This document shows positions 10,926 through 20,484 of a stretch of 64,000 nt of DNA, piece after piece (the stretch's first letter is position 1; every line of letters begins with the position of its first letter). Both the position numbers and the translations under genes were made by a program. The notes beneath the pieces are model-generated. The model did no database searches. It saw nothing but the letters and a program-made list of their open reading frames with translations, and was not told the DNA's origin. The DNA lies in NCBI GenBank assembly GCA_018241725.1, contig JAFEDI010000031.1, positions 1 through 64,000 on the forward strand, read 5' to 3'. Source of the stretch: Pseudomonadota bacterium. Its GTDB lineage: Bacteria; Pseudomonadota; Gammaproteobacteria; Burkholderiales; Rhodocyclaceae.

Positions 10926-13301
10926 ATGAAGATCGTTCTCCCGCACAGTCAAATCCAGGTATGTCGGCTTCCCATTGCCGCGGCGGTTGTCGCTTCGGCG
11001 CTCGTCAGCGGGTGTGGAGGCGGAGGTGGCTCGGAGGCGTCGGCGCCGCAAACGGCCGCTCCCCTGGCGTCCGCCAGTACGAGTCTCCAGATGGATCTGG
11101 CCGCGCTGCCGGCTGATATTGCGACAAAAACTGTTGAACCTGCGTTCTACCTTGCCCCCACGCCGATCGACGAGCCGAATGAGGCCGATCTGGCTGGCGA
11201 TGGCGCTTCGACGCAGGTGTATCCCCATTACCAGTCTGTCCCGAGCGAACTTCGGGCCCTGTCCTCGCGAAATCTCACCCCGCAGGCAATAGCTGCATTT
11301 CGTCGCGTTCAGGCCAGTGGAATCCAGTACGTACAGGATGCGGCGGGCGTCGCTCCAATGGCCACCAGCAGCAGTGTCGTCACCTACACGCCGGCGCAGA
11401 TCCGTGCCGCGTACGGCATGCCGGCCTTGCCAACCGCCGGTAGCACGCTCACGGCGACGCAAGCTGCACAAATGGGGGCGGGACAGACGATCTACATCGT
11501 TGCGGCGTATCACGACCCGAACGTTGCGGCGGAGCTCGCTGCTTTCAATACCAAGTTCGCCCTCCCGGCCTGCACCAGCAAGGCGATTGCCACCGCAGCC
11601 AGTCTTCCGCTCGCCACCGCCAGTTCCAGTGCTTGCGAGTTCTCCGTGGTCTATGCCAATACCAGTGGTGGCATGAATGTGACGCCGCCGGGCTATAACT
11701 CGAGCTGGGCGACCGAAATCGCCCTCGATGTGCAATGGGCCCACGCTACCGCCCCTCTGGCGCGCATCGTGCTGATCGAAGCACCTGATGCCACGACGAA
11801 CAGCCTGCTTGCGGCGATCAAGCTCGCCAACGCGATGGGGCCCGGTATCGTTTCGATGAGCTTCGGCTCCAAGGAAGGCAGCTGGACCGCGTCCGTCGAT
11901 AGTGCCTTCAACGGCAGCAACATGACCTACCTGGCGGCAACCGGGGACTCCGGCGTGGGCGTATCCTGGCCCGCTGTCTCCACAAAGGTGCTGGCGGTAG
12001 GTGGCACTAGCCTGCGCTACAGCGGCAGCGGTGCGCGTAGTGAAGTGAGCTGGTCGGGCACGGGGGGAGGCATGAGTGCCTATCTGGCGGTTCCCGGCTA
12101 TCAGACTACCAGTGTGCCGGGTTTGGGCTCCGTCAGCCGGCGAACCGTCGCCGACGTGGCCTTCAATGCAGACCCGACTACCGGTCAATACGTCGCCGTC
12201 CTGTCGCCCGGTAGTAGTACCGCCAGTTGGTTTAGTGCCGGCGGCACAAGTTTGGCCACGCCCCAGTGGGCAGGGCTGATTGCGGTGGCGAACGCGTCGC
12301 GTATCAGTGCGAGCAAATCCGTCCTCGGCCTCCCGCATTCGATTCTGTATACCCAGATTGCAACTGTTCCCGGCTCCTATGCCGCCTCGTTTGCCGATAT
12401 CACTCAGGGCTCCAACGGTAGTTGTGCGACCTGTGCAGCCCATACAGGCTATGACACCCTGTCGGGGCTGGGAACGCCCAACGTTGGCAATCTGATTACC
12501 CAGCTCACGAGCACGACCAATCTGCCCAGTGCTCCGACTGTCACTCCGGCCAGTATTTCGGGTTCAGCGGGAACACCCTTGACGTTTACGGTGGCTGTCA
12601 ATGCCGCCAATGCGGTCACCTATGCGTTGAGTGGCGCTCCCAGCGGCATGAGTATCAGCACCAGTGGCGTCGTCAGCTGGGCCAGTCCTGTCGCAGGTTC
12701 CTACACGGTCACGGTGACGGCCACCGACAAGATCAGCGGCTTGAGCGGACAAGGGGCCTACACGATCACCATTGCCGCCAAGGCGCCGCTCGTCACGGGC
12801 GGTACGATTTCCGGCAAGCCTAACGTGGCCCTGTCGTTCCCGCTCGTGGTCACCAGCCTCAACCCCGTGAGCTATAGTCTGAGCGGCGCGCCCACGGGCA
12901 TGACGGTCAGCAGCAGCGGAATCGTCAGCTGGCTGAAACCCGTTGCTGGTAGTTACACCGTCATCGCGACGGTCAAGGATTCGAAGACTGGCCTGACAGG
13001 CCAGGCGAGCTACAGCATTCAGATCAGTTCGGCGGGGCCGCTCATTACCGCTACACCGATTACTGGCGTGGCTGGCAAGAAGCTCACTGGCTCCATTGCC
13101 TTCTCCGATCCTGGTGCCAGCCGTATCACCATCACCGTTTCCAATGCACCTCTCGGCATGCAGTTTTCTGTCAGTGGTCAGACGCTGCAGTATGTTTGGC
13201 TCTTCCCGCTTACCGGTAGCTATTCGCTGAGTTTGCGTGCCATTGACTCCGCTGGACTCAGTACCCAAGTGAGCATCCCGCTCACCGTAACCGCCAAGTA
13301 G
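10926..13301 (+). CDS. Secreted sedolisin-like (S53) serine-carboxyl protease lipoprotein
   Basis: The 791-residue precursor has a lipoprotein signal with lipobox VSGC (Cys30) followed by a poly-Gly linker, so it is exported and probably lipid-anchored. A propeptide-like stretch covers about residues 50-150. The peptidase domain (about 153-527) carries the sedolisin catalytic set: Glu264 and Asp268 in WATEIALD, Asp341 in GDSG, and Ser442 in GGTSLATPQW. It ends with the calcium-site pattern around Asp491 (ADIT) and GYDTLSGLG. Three Ig-like (He_PIG-type) repeats of about 85-90 residues follow (about 535-791); the first two each contain the pattern LSGAPxGMxxSxSGxVSW. It lies directly behind a c-di-GMP-I riboswitch, so its synthesis should follow the motile/biofilm switch. 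A small exported protein is encoded 22 bases downstream. Confidence 0.92.
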   Translation: MKIVLPHSQIQVCRLPIAAAVVASALVSGCGGGGGSEASAPQTAAPLASASTSLQMDLAALPADIATKTVEPAFYLAPTPIDEPNEADLAGDGASTQVYPHYQSVPSELRALSSRNLTPQAIAAFRRVQASGIQYVQDAAGVAPMATSSSVVTYTPAQIRAAYGMPALPTAGSTLTATQAAQMGAGQTIYIVAAYHDPNVAAELAAFNTKFALPACTSKAIATAASLPLATASSSACEFSVVYANTSGGMNVTPPGYNSSWATEIALDVQWAHATAPLARIVLIEAPDATTNSLLAAIKLANAMGPGIVSMSFGSKEGSWTASVDSAFNGSNMTYLAATGDSGVGVSWPAVSTKVLAVGGTSLRYSGSGARSEVSWSGTGGGMSAYLAVPGYQTTSVPGLGSVSRRTVADVAFNADPTTGQYVAVLSPGSSTASWFSAGGTSLATPQWAGLIAVANASRISASKSVLGLPHSILYTQIATVPGSYAASFADITQGSNGSCATCAAHTGYDTLSGLGTPNVGNLITQLTSTTNLPSAPTVTPASISGSAGTPLTFTVAVNAANAVTYALSGAPSGMSISTSGVVSWASPVAGSYTVTVTATDKISGLSGQGAYTITIAAKAPLVTGGTISGKPNVALSFPLVVTSLNPVSYSLSGAPTGMTVSSSGIVSWLKPVAGSYTVIATVKDSKTGLTGQASYSIQISSAGPLITATPITGVAGKKLTGSIAFSDPGASRITITVSNAPLGMQFSVSGQTLQYVWLFPLTGSYSLSLRAIDSAGLSTQVSIPLTVTAK

Positions 13302-13323
13302 GCGGAGACTTCGGAGGCAAGCC

Positions 13324-13623
13324 ATGGGCCCTCTCAAAGTTGTCCTTGCAACAGGCTTCTTCGCTGCAGCCGCGGCACTCTACGCTGCGGACGCCCCTCC
13401 AACTCAGGTGGCTACTCCTCCGCATCAGCTCATTCCAGTTCCGCCACCGGCGAGTGTGCCTGCCGAGCAGGCTGGTACCGAGGCCGGGGCACGCAAGCCA
13501 GAGGCTGCCGGGGCGGTGATGAATCCGCGTCAGCGCCGTGCCGGCAGCTCCGCCAAGCGCTCATGTAGGCATACGGCATCATCCCGCTCCCACGGTGGTT
13601 CAAAGGCTGGAGCGACAAAATAG
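13324..13623 (+). CDS. Small exported proline/alanine-rich protein
   Basis: The product has 99 residues. A hydrophobic N-terminus ending in AADA looks like a Sec signal peptide (about residues 1-23). The rest is low complexity: Pro/Ala-rich and then basic and Ser-rich. GGAGG lies eight bases before the ATG, and the gene starts 22 bases after the sedolisin gene, so the two are probably co-transcribed under the c-di-GMP riboswitch. No known family. The basic C-terminal third is less protein-like, so the true reading frame deserves caution. Confidence 0.55.
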   Translation: MGPLKVVLATGFFAAAAALYAADAPPTQVATPPHQLIPVPPPASVPAEQAGTEAGARKPEAAGAVMNPRQRRAGSSAKRSCRHTASSRSHGGSKAGATK

Positions 13624-13686
13624 CGAAGGGGGTCTCTTGGCCAGTTGCCTGGGCCCGGTCTTGTCGTGCTTGTCGTAGTCTAGGCC

Positions 13687-16125
13687 TTACGGCCTTTTCA
13701 GGCGGACTGTGAACCAGAAGGTGCTGCCTTCGCCCAGCGTGCTGCTCACGCCGGTTTCGCCGTCCATCAGGCGGGCCAGTTTGCGGTTGATGGCAAGGCC
13801 GAGGCCGGTGCCGCCGTGGCGGCGCGTGAAGGAGCCGTCGGCCTGTTCGAAGCTGAGGAATATACGCTGCTGGTCCTCTGGCTTCACGCCGATACCGGAA
13901 TCCTGCACCTCGAAGCGCAGCAGCAGGCCTCTGGCGTCTTCCCGTAGTACGCGCCCACGCATCGCGACAAAACCCTGCTCGGTGAACTTGGCGGCATTGC
14001 TGACGTAGTTGATCAGCATTTGGCTGATACGCTGCGGGTCGCCCTTCAGCTGGGCGGGCAGGCCGGTGAGGTCCGCCGTGTAGTTCAGACCACGGGCACG
14101 CAGATCGGCGCCGGTGGCGTCTGCGACCCGGCGGGCGATGTCGTCGGTAGCGAACGGCTTCTCGTCTATCTGCATGCGTTCCGCGTCGAGCGCGGCGAGG
14201 TCGAGCAAGTCGTCGAGAATCTGGTGGAGGCCGCCAGCGGCCTTCAGGACTCGTTCCAGGCGGTCCCGCTGAGTGGCATCGTCGTTCTTGTCCCGCAGGA
14301 TTCGAGTGAAGCCGAGGATGGCGTTGAGCGGCGTGTGGATCTCGTGGCTCAGGTTGGCCAGGAAGGTGCTCTTTGCCCGGTTGGCGCTTTCGGCCAGATC
14401 TTTGGCGCCCTGCAGTTCGGTAGTGCGCAGGCTGACCTGGGCTTCCAGGTGTTGGCGGTGCAGCTCCAGCTCGCTCAACATCTGGACCCTCTCGGTCTGA
14501 TCCACGAACTGGATCAGCAGGTGCCTTTCGTTATTGAGGCGTACCGGCAGGATCAGGCAGTCGGCCCAGATCTCGCGACCGAAGGAGGTCATTATGTGGA
14601 TCTGGCGCTGCTGGCGGGTGTCGGTCTGCAGCGCGCGCAGGCAGTCATCGTGGATGCCGCTGGCGTGCCAGGCATGGATGCTGTGGAAACTCTGGGCCAG
14701 CAGTTGTTCCCGGCTGGTGCCGATCAGGCGGGCGTAGCTTTCGTTGGCCATCACGCAGGGGCCGGTGTCCCGATAGACGCCGATGGGTACCGGCGAGACC
14801 TGCAACACCGTATCGGTGACAGTAATGGCCTCGCGCAGGCCGTTTTCTGCGCGGCGGCGTTCGGCGACCTCGCCAGTGAGCTGGGCGTTGGCGTCGGCCA
14901 GCTCGGCGGTGCGTTCGCGCACGCGGGCTTCGAGCAGGCTGCGCTCCTCGGCCAGTTCGGCGAGCGCCTGGCGGCGCTGGCTGGCAACGCGCACCAGCGC
15001 GACGATCAGCAGAGCTTGCAGTACCACGACGACGATGGCCGCGACGATCTGGCCGCGATGGAGTGCCCACAGGCTGGTTGGGGCGTCGATGATCTCGGCG
15101 CCTTCGGGCAGGGCGCTGGTCGGGATGTCGAAGCGTTGCAGCGTGGGGTAGTCGAATACATCGCGGGCCGGGGAGCTCATCGTCACCGGGATGTCCGATG
15201 CCTTGCGTCCGTTGAGGACCTGGCGCGCCAGGCGGGCGGCCTCGCGGCCCTGGTCGAGGCCGTTGAGTACGTGGCCGCCGAGCACGCCGGTGCCCAGATG
15301 AAAGTCCCAGAAAGTGTAGACCGGCACCGGACTGGCGGCGGCCACCAGGCGGCCGTTTTCTTCCGGTGTCAGTGCGCGCCCTTCGCCGTGATCGCTGGTC
15401 TGCCCGGCGAGGAAGACCAGCGCGTCCGATGGCAGGGACTGTAGGCGCTCGCGGATGGTCTGCATCGACGCATCCTTCAGCACACTGACCTGGAAGTGCG
15501 CCTTGTAGCGGGGCAGGATACTGCTCTCGGCTTCGCTGGCGCTGCGTGCGCTGCTCGGATCGCCGGTGGACAGGATAAAGACCAGCTGGCGCGTGGCCGG
15601 ATGGACCTTCAGTGCCAGCTCCACGGTGGCGCCGATGTCGATTTCCTCGTTTACGCCGGTGATGTTGCTGATGCCTTTCAGCGCCTCGGGGCGGAAGTGG
15701 TTGAAGCCGCAGAACACGATGGGCAGGTTGGGAAACAGGCGTTCCCGGTAGCGGATTGCGAAGTCGAAGGCGTCGTTGTCGGAAACGATCAGCAGGTCGT
15801 GCCGGTAGCCGCGGTACTTGATCGCCATCGCGTCGGCGAGGAGGTCCATGCGGGCGGGGTCGGGGAAGCGGCGGGCGTCCAGGTATTCGACCGACAGTTC
15901 CACTTGGCGCGTGTCGTCGGCGAGTCCTTCGCGGATCCCTTTTTCGATCGCATCGCTCCACGTGTAGCCAGGGTGGTAGGAGTTGAGGTACAGCACATGA
16001 GGTGGTGGCACCCCGTTTTCTGCCCAAGCCAGACTCTGTAGCAGGCAGAGGGCGATGCTAGCCAGCAGATACATGCTGCGGGCTAGCAGGGTGCTGCTGG
16101 CGGACGGATTCGACGAGGCGGGCAT
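13687..16125 (-). CDS. Sensor histidine kinase with ABC substrate-binding-like sensor domain
   Basis: The protein has 812 residues. After a signal anchor (MYLLASIALCLLQSLAWA) comes a periplasmic domain of about 300 residues resembling the ABC_sub_bind family (VLYLNSYHPGYTWSDAIEKG, IVFCGFNHF), then a membrane helix near 365-385 and a coiled coil. A PAS-like domain (about 435-550) and a HisKA/HATPase core follow. The phosphoacceptor is His594 in LSHEIHTPLN; the usual Arg after the Ile is His here. The N box (NYVSNAAKF), G1 (DSGIGV) and G2 (GGTGLGLAI) are intact. There is no receiver domain and no response regulator next to it. Ligand and partner are unknown. Confidence 0.9.
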   Translation of the reverse strand: MPASSNPSASSTLLARSMYLLASIALCLLQSLAWAENGVPPPHVLYLNSYHPGYTWSDAIEKGIREGLADDTRQVELSVEYLDARRFPDPARMDLLADAMAIKYRGYRHDLLIVSDNDAFDFAIRYRERLFPNLPIVFCGFNHFRPEALKGISNITGVNEEIDIGATVELALKVHPATRQLVFILSTGDPSSARSASEAESSILPRYKAHFQVSVLKDASMQTIRERLQSLPSDALVFLAGQTSDHGEGRALTPEENGRLVAAASPVPVYTFWDFHLGTGVLGGHVLNGLDQGREAARLARQVLNGRKASDIPVTMSSPARDVFDYPTLQRFDIPTSALPEGAEIIDAPTSLWALHRGQIVAAIVVVVLQALLIVALVRVASQRRQALAELAEERSLLEARVRERTAELADANAQLTGEVAERRRAENGLREAITVTDTVLQVSPVPIGVYRDTGPCVMANESYARLIGTSREQLLAQSFHSIHAWHASGIHDDCLRALQTDTRQQRQIHIMTSFGREIWADCLILPVRLNNERHLLIQFVDQTERVQMLSELELHRQHLEAQVSLRTTELQGAKDLAESANRAKSTFLANLSHEIHTPLNAILGFTRILRDKNDDATQRDRLERVLKAAGGLHQILDDLLDLAALDAERMQIDEKPFATDDIARRVADATGADLRARGLNYTADLTGLPAQLKGDPQRISQMLINYVSNAAKFTEQGFVAMRGRVLREDARGLLLRFEVQDSGIGVKPEDQQRIFLSFEQADGSFTRRHGGTGLGLAINRKLARLMDGETGVSSTLGEGSTFWFTVRLKRP

Positions 16126-16200
16126 GACGGAAGCTGTTCTTGTTATGGAACAGGACTCTACGCCATTCCGTAGCGGAAGGTGCGGCCTAAGCCGCCGCGC

Positions 16201-17370
16201 TCAACCGAACTGACGGCCGAAGCGGCGCATGCCGGCGGCGAAGACGACGACGCCCAGCCCGCCCATCGCCAGCACCGAATCCCACAGCAGGTCCAGGCCG
16301 ACACCTTTCAGCAGGATGCCGTAGGCCGCGTCGAGGAAGTAGTGCAGCGGCGAGATCCACGCCAGCCCGCGCATCCACGGGGGCATCGCCTCGATGGGCG
16401 TCCACGCGCCGGAGAGCAGCAGCATCGGCATCAGGATCACCACCGTCAGCATGCCCACCTGGGCCAGGTTGCGGGCCACGGTGGCGGCGAGCAGGCCGAG
16501 GCCGGCGGTGGTGAACACGTAGAGGGCGGTGATCAGGAAGAAGGTGACGAGGCTGCCGCGCATCGGCAGCTGGAACAGCGGGCCGAGCACGCCGAACAGC
16601 GCGATGGCGCTGCCGGCGAGGATCACCAGGGTCATCGCGACGACCTTCGGGAAGAGGATCTGGAAGGACGTCAGCGGCGTGACCATCAGCTGTTCGATGG
16701 TGCCGCGCTCCTTCTCGCGGACCATCGCCGCCGCCGGCAGCAGGATGGAGAACAGGGTCACCACGGTGAGCAGCTCGGAGATGCCCATGAACCACGCGTC
16801 GTTCTGGTTGGGGTTGTACCAAACGCGGGTGTCGGCCTCGACCAAGGGGCCGGCGATGCCACCGGATGCGGCCAGCCCTTCCCGCTGGGCAGCGGCTTCG
16901 AGCGCGTACTTGCCGACGATCTGCGCGCCGTAGCTGGAGGCGAGGAAGCCGAGCACCGAGTTGGAGGTGTCCACCTGCAGCTGCACCGATACCTGTTCGC
17001 CGCGCTGCAGGCGTTCCTGGAAGCGCGGCGGCACGTCGAGCACCGCCATCACATCGCCGTCGTCGAGGCGGCGGATCGCCTGGCGGGCGTCGGCCACGCT
17101 GCCGGCGGGCTGGAAGTAGGGCGGCTGGAAGCGGCTCGCCAGCTCCCGCGAGGCGAAGCTGTAGTCGGCGTCGAGGGTGGCGATGGCGGCGTTCTTGAGC
17201 TGCATGCTGACTCCGGACGCGGCCAGGTAGATGTCGCCGGTGAAGCTGTACAGGAAGAACACCATCAGGGCCAGGTCGCGGAACAGTTGCAGCAGCTCCT
17301 TCTGCGTCATTACCCGCAGGCGGCGCAGCCCGGGCACCGACAGGAGTCCGCCGTTCATCATCTGTTTCAT
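16201..17370 (-). CDS. ABC-2 type transporter permease (YhhJ/DrrB-like), second subunit
   Basis: The product has 389 residues. The architecture is typical of ABC-2 exporters: one N-terminal membrane helix, a large periplasmic domain (about residues 50-190), then five or six helices. Also present are the coupling element AAAMVREKERGTIEQLMVTPLT and the late motif YFLDAAYGILLKG. The ATG used overlaps the stop of the preceding permease gene by four bases (ATGA), showing translational coupling. Longer readings of this frame into the upstream gene lack ABC-2 sequence. Last gene of the efflux operon, probably forming a heterodimer with the upstream permease. Confidence 0.9.
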   Translation of the reverse strand: MKQMMNGGLLSVPGLRRLRVMTQKELLQLFRDLALMVFFLYSFTGDIYLAASGVSMQLKNAAIATLDADYSFASRELASRFQPPYFQPAGSVADARQAIRRLDDGDVMAVLDVPPRFQERLQRGEQVSVQLQVDTSNSVLGFLASSYGAQIVGKYALEAAAQREGLAASGGIAGPLVEADTRVWYNPNQNDAWFMGISELLTVVTLFSILLPAAAMVREKERGTIEQLMVTPLTSFQILFPKVVAMTLVILAGSAIALFGVLGPLFQLPMRGSLVTFFLITALYVFTTAGLGLLAATVARNLAQVGMLTVVILMPMLLLSGAWTPIEAMPPWMRGLAWISPLHYFLDAAYGILLKGVGLDLLWDSVLAMGGLGVVVFAAGMRRFGRQFG

Positions 17371-18521
17371 GATTTCGGCCTCTTGGTGAACAGCAGGTAG
17401 CCCAGTCCGAACAAGCCCACCGCGTAGGCGGCCAATACCAGTACCTCCAGCCATAGGGCGTGCCAGCTCACTGCCTTCAGGAAGCAGCCGACGACGATGT
17501 TGGTGTAGTACATCGGCGGCAGCGCGTGGGCCAGCATCGATGCCGCCGGCGACAGGGAAGGCAGTGGCAGCAGCACGCCGGAGTAGAGCACCGCCGGGAT
17601 GATGCTGACGATGCTGGCGACGATCATCGCTGCCACCTGGGTCTGCACCAGCATCGAGATCACCAGCCCGATGCCGGTGGTGCAGATCACGTAGAGCACC
17701 GTGGCGAAGGCGAAGAACAGCGGGTCGCCCTTGAACGGCGCGCCGAACAGCCAGGTGGCGAGCAGCCACAGGAACATTGCGTTGGCGATGGAGATCGCCA
17801 CGTAGGGCGCCAGCTTGCCGAGCAGGAATTCGCCCGGCGACACGGTGGACGAGTAGATGTTGAAGATCGAGCCGGACTCCTTCTCGCGCACCACGCCGAC
17901 GGCGGTCAGGAAGGGGGGCGACAGCATCATGATCAGCATGATCAGCTTGGGTGCCAGCGACCAGATGCTCTTCACGCTCTGGTTGTAGAGGTAGCGGACC
18001 TCGAGCTTGACCGGCTGGACCCGCTGGCGCGCCTCGGCGAGCGGAATGCCGCGCGCGCTGGACAGGGCGTGGGCCATGTTGTCGAGGCTCACCGCGCTGT
18101 TGATGGCCGCCACGTAGCCCATGCTGGTCTGGGTGCGTTCCGGGAAGGTACCGTCGATCAGGACCTGCACCGGGGCAGGCTCGCCGCGGCCCAGGCGCTC
18201 GTCGAAGCGCGGCGGGATCACCAGCACCATGCGCACCTTGTTGTCGGCGAGCAGCGCGTCCACGTCGTGTTCGTCGGCAGCGTAGCCCTGGAAGGCGAAG
18301 TAGCGGGACGAGATGAAACGGTAGGCGTAGTCGCGGCTGGCGGCGGTCTTGTCGTAATCCACCACCGCGAAGGGCAGGTTCTCCACGTCCAGCGTCAGGC
18401 CGAAGCCGAACAGCAGCATCAGCATGGCCGGCACGACGAAGGCCAGCGCGAAGAACAGGCGGTCGCGGATGATCTCGCGCCACTCCTTCCAGGCGAGGGC
18501 GACGATGCGTTGGCCGTTCAT
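17367..18521 (-). CDS. ABC-2 type transporter permease, first subunit
   Basis: The product has 384 residues. It has an N-terminal helix (LFFALAFVVPAMLMLLFGFGLTLD), a periplasmic domain, and a C-terminal membrane region with the coupling segment VVREKESGSIFNIYSSTVSPGE. It belongs to the same family as the following permease (YhhJ-like). It overlaps the stop of the ATPase gene by four bases and the start of the next permease by four bases, so all three are translated as one unit. Confidence 0.9.
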   Translation of the reverse strand: MNGQRIVALAWKEWREIIRDRLFFALAFVVPAMLMLLFGFGLTLDVENLPFAVVDYDKTAASRDYAYRFISSRYFAFQGYAADEHDVDALLADNKVRMVLVIPPRFDERLGRGEPAPVQVLIDGTFPERTQTSMGYVAAINSAVSLDNMAHALSSARGIPLAEARQRVQPVKLEVRYLYNQSVKSIWSLAPKLIMLIMMLSPPFLTAVGVVREKESGSIFNIYSSTVSPGEFLLGKLAPYVAISIANAMFLWLLATWLFGAPFKGDPLFFAFATVLYVICTTGIGLVISMLVQTQVAAMIVASIVSIIPAVLYSGVLLPLPSLSPAASMLAHALPPMYYTNIVVGCFLKAVSWHALWLEVLVLAAYAVGLFGLGYLLFTKRPKS

Positions 18522-20476
18522 GGCGACCTCCGTCCGGCGTCTTCCAGCGCGGTGATGCGCTGCACGAAGACGTCTTCCATCGACAGCGGGCGCAGGCCCA
18601 CCGACTGCACCGCGATGCCGGCTTTGTCGAGCAGGGCCGGCAAGCGTTCACGGTCGGTATCGGCATCGTGCGACAGCAGGTGCACGGCGCGCCCGTGCAG
18701 CGCCACGTTGGCGAAGCCCGCATCGCGCAGCGCGTTCTGGGCCGGTACCGGGCGGTCGACGCGCAGTTCCAGCAACTGGCCTGCGCTGGCGATCAGCTCC
18801 TGCTTCATGGTCTCCGGCGAGGCGTCGGCAACGACGCGGCCAGCGAACATCAGGGCCAGGTGGTCGCAGTGCTCGGCCTCGCTCATGTAGTGGGTGGTTA
18901 CCAGGATCGCCACGCCTTCGCGCCGCGACAGGTGGAACAGGATGTCCCAGAACATGCGCCGGCCGATCGGATCGACGCCCGAGGTGGGTTCGTCGAGGAA
19001 CAGCACGCGCGGCTCATGGACCAGCGCGCAGCCGAGGGCCAGGCGCTGGCGCAGGCCCATCGGCAGGCGGCCGGCAGCATCGTTCTCGAAACCGGCCAGC
19101 CCGGCCATGCCGATCACCCAGTCGCCGCGCTGGCGCGCGCGGCGGTCGTCGAGGCCGTAGATGCCGGCGTACAGGCGGATGTTCTCGACCACCGACAGGT
19201 CGTGGTACAGGGAGAAGGCCTGGCTCATGTAGCCGATGCGCTCCTTGATTGCCAGCCCGGCGCTGCGCATGTCGGCACCGGCGACGCGGCCTGAGCCCGA
19301 CGAGGGCTTGAGGATGCCGGTGAGCATCTTGATCACCGTGGTCTTGCCGGCCCCGTTGGCGCCGAGCAGGCCGAAGATTTCGCCTTGCGGCACCGCGAAG
19401 TTCACCGCGTCGGCGGCGCGGAAGTCGCCGAAGACGCGGGTCAGGCCGGTGGCTTCGATGGCCAGCGTCGAGGTCGGTGCGGCGGTGGGGGCGTCGGCTG
19501 GCAGGCTGGTGTCGAGGCGCGCGCCGCGTTGGCGCAACATGGCGACGAAGACGTCCTCCAGTTCGGGTTCGCGGGCGAACCACTCGGTGACTTGAATGGC
19601 AGTGCTGGCGGAGGCAGACGTGGTAAGGCAGGTGTCGACCGCGGCCTGCGCCTGTGTTGCATCCAGCCCTTCGGCAAACACCCGCAGCCAGGCACCCATT
19701 GCTTCGGTCTGAGGGAACTGCGCTTTCAGGCGCGGAAGCGCGTCGGCCTGGGGTTCGGCGCGGAACAGGGCGAGGGTGCCGGGCACGCGGGCGATCAGTT
19801 CGGCCGGCGTGCCTTCGCCCATCACCTTGCCTTCGTGGAACAGGGACACGCGGTGAAAACGGTCGGCTTCGTCCAGGTAGGCGGTGGACACCAGCGCGGT
19901 GATGCCTTTTTCTTCCAGCAGCTTGCCGAGAATGGCCCAGAAATCGCGCCGTGACACCGGATCGACGCCGGTGGTCGGTTCGTCGAGGATCACCAACTCG
20001 GGTTCGTGGATCAGCGTGCATACCAGCCCGAGCTTCTGCTTCATGCCGCCGGACAGCTGGCGCATCGGGCGGGCGCGGAAGGCGTCGAGGCGGGTCATGC
20101 CGAGCAGCATGTCCTTGCGCGCGGCCAGTTCGGAGCTTGGCACGCCGCGCAGGCGGCCGAAGAAATCCACGTTCTCCTCGATGGACAGGTCGGGGTAGAG
20201 GTTGAGGCCCAGACCCTGGGGCAGGAAGCCGATGCGCTGTTTGACCTGTTCGGCGCTCCGCTCGGAATCGATGACCGCGCCGAAGATTTCCACCGTGCCG
20301 CCGTCGTGGGCCAGAACGCCAGCCACGGCCTTCATCAGGCTGGACTTGCCGGCCCCGTCGGCGCCAACCAGGCCGTAGATCTCGCCGCGCTGCACCGTCA
20401 GCGCCAGGCCGTCGGCGGCCACGCGCTTGCCGTAGCGCTTGATGAAACCTTCGACGCGGATCGCCGGGGCGGACAT
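18518..20476 (-). CDS. ABC exporter ATPase with two fused nucleotide-binding domains
   Basis: The 652-residue protein contains two ABC ATPase domains in one chain. The first has Walker A GADGAGKSS (38-46), LSGGMKQK and [13 protein letters not shown]. The second has Walker A GANGAGKTT near residue 370, a signature region degenerated to LPMGLRQR, and VLFLDEPTSGVDP. This matches the ATPase half of the YhiH/RbbA-type exporters. The first Walker A has Asp in place of the common Asn, and the second signature has lost the Ser-Gly-Gly core, so the sites are probably unequal. It powers the ABC-2 permeases encoded directly downstream. Confidence 0.92.
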   Translation of the reverse strand: MSAPAIRVEGFIKRYGKRVAADGLALTVQRGEIYGLVGADGAGKSSLMKAVAGVLAHDGGTVEIFGAVIDSERSAEQVKQRIGFLPQGLGLNLYPDLSIEENVDFFGRLRGVPSSELAARKDMLLGMTRLDAFRARPMRQLSGGMKQKLGLVCTLIHEPELVILDEPTTGVDPVSRRDFWAILGKLLEEKGITALVSTAYLDEADRFHRVSLFHEGKVMGEGTPAELIARVPGTLALFRAEPQADALPRLKAQFPQTEAMGAWLRVFAEGLDATQAQAAVDTCLTTSASASTAIQVTEWFAREPELEDVFVAMLRQRGARLDTSLPADAPTAAPTSTLAIEATGLTRVFGDFRAADAVNFAVPQGEIFGLLGANGAGKTTVIKMLTGILKPSSGSGRVAGADMRSAGLAIKERIGYMSQAFSLYHDLSVVENIRLYAGIYGLDDRRARQRGDWVIGMAGLAGFENDAAGRLPMGLRQRLALGCALVHEPRVLFLDEPTSGVDPIGRRMFWDILFHLSRREGVAILVTTHYMSEAEHCDHLALMFAGRVVADASPETMKQELIASAGQLLELRVDRPVPAQNALRDAGFANVALHGRAVHLLSHDADTDRERLPALLDKAGIAVQSVGLRPLSMEDVFVQRITALEDAGRRSP

Positions 20477-20484
20477 GGTGAGCG

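Noticed and set aside
17371..18723. Upstream extension of the second ABC-2 permease reading frame
   Set aside because: It runs antisense-like through the first permease and ATPase genes with Arg-rich nonsense sequence; the ATG at 17370 with an ATGA overlap is the natural start.
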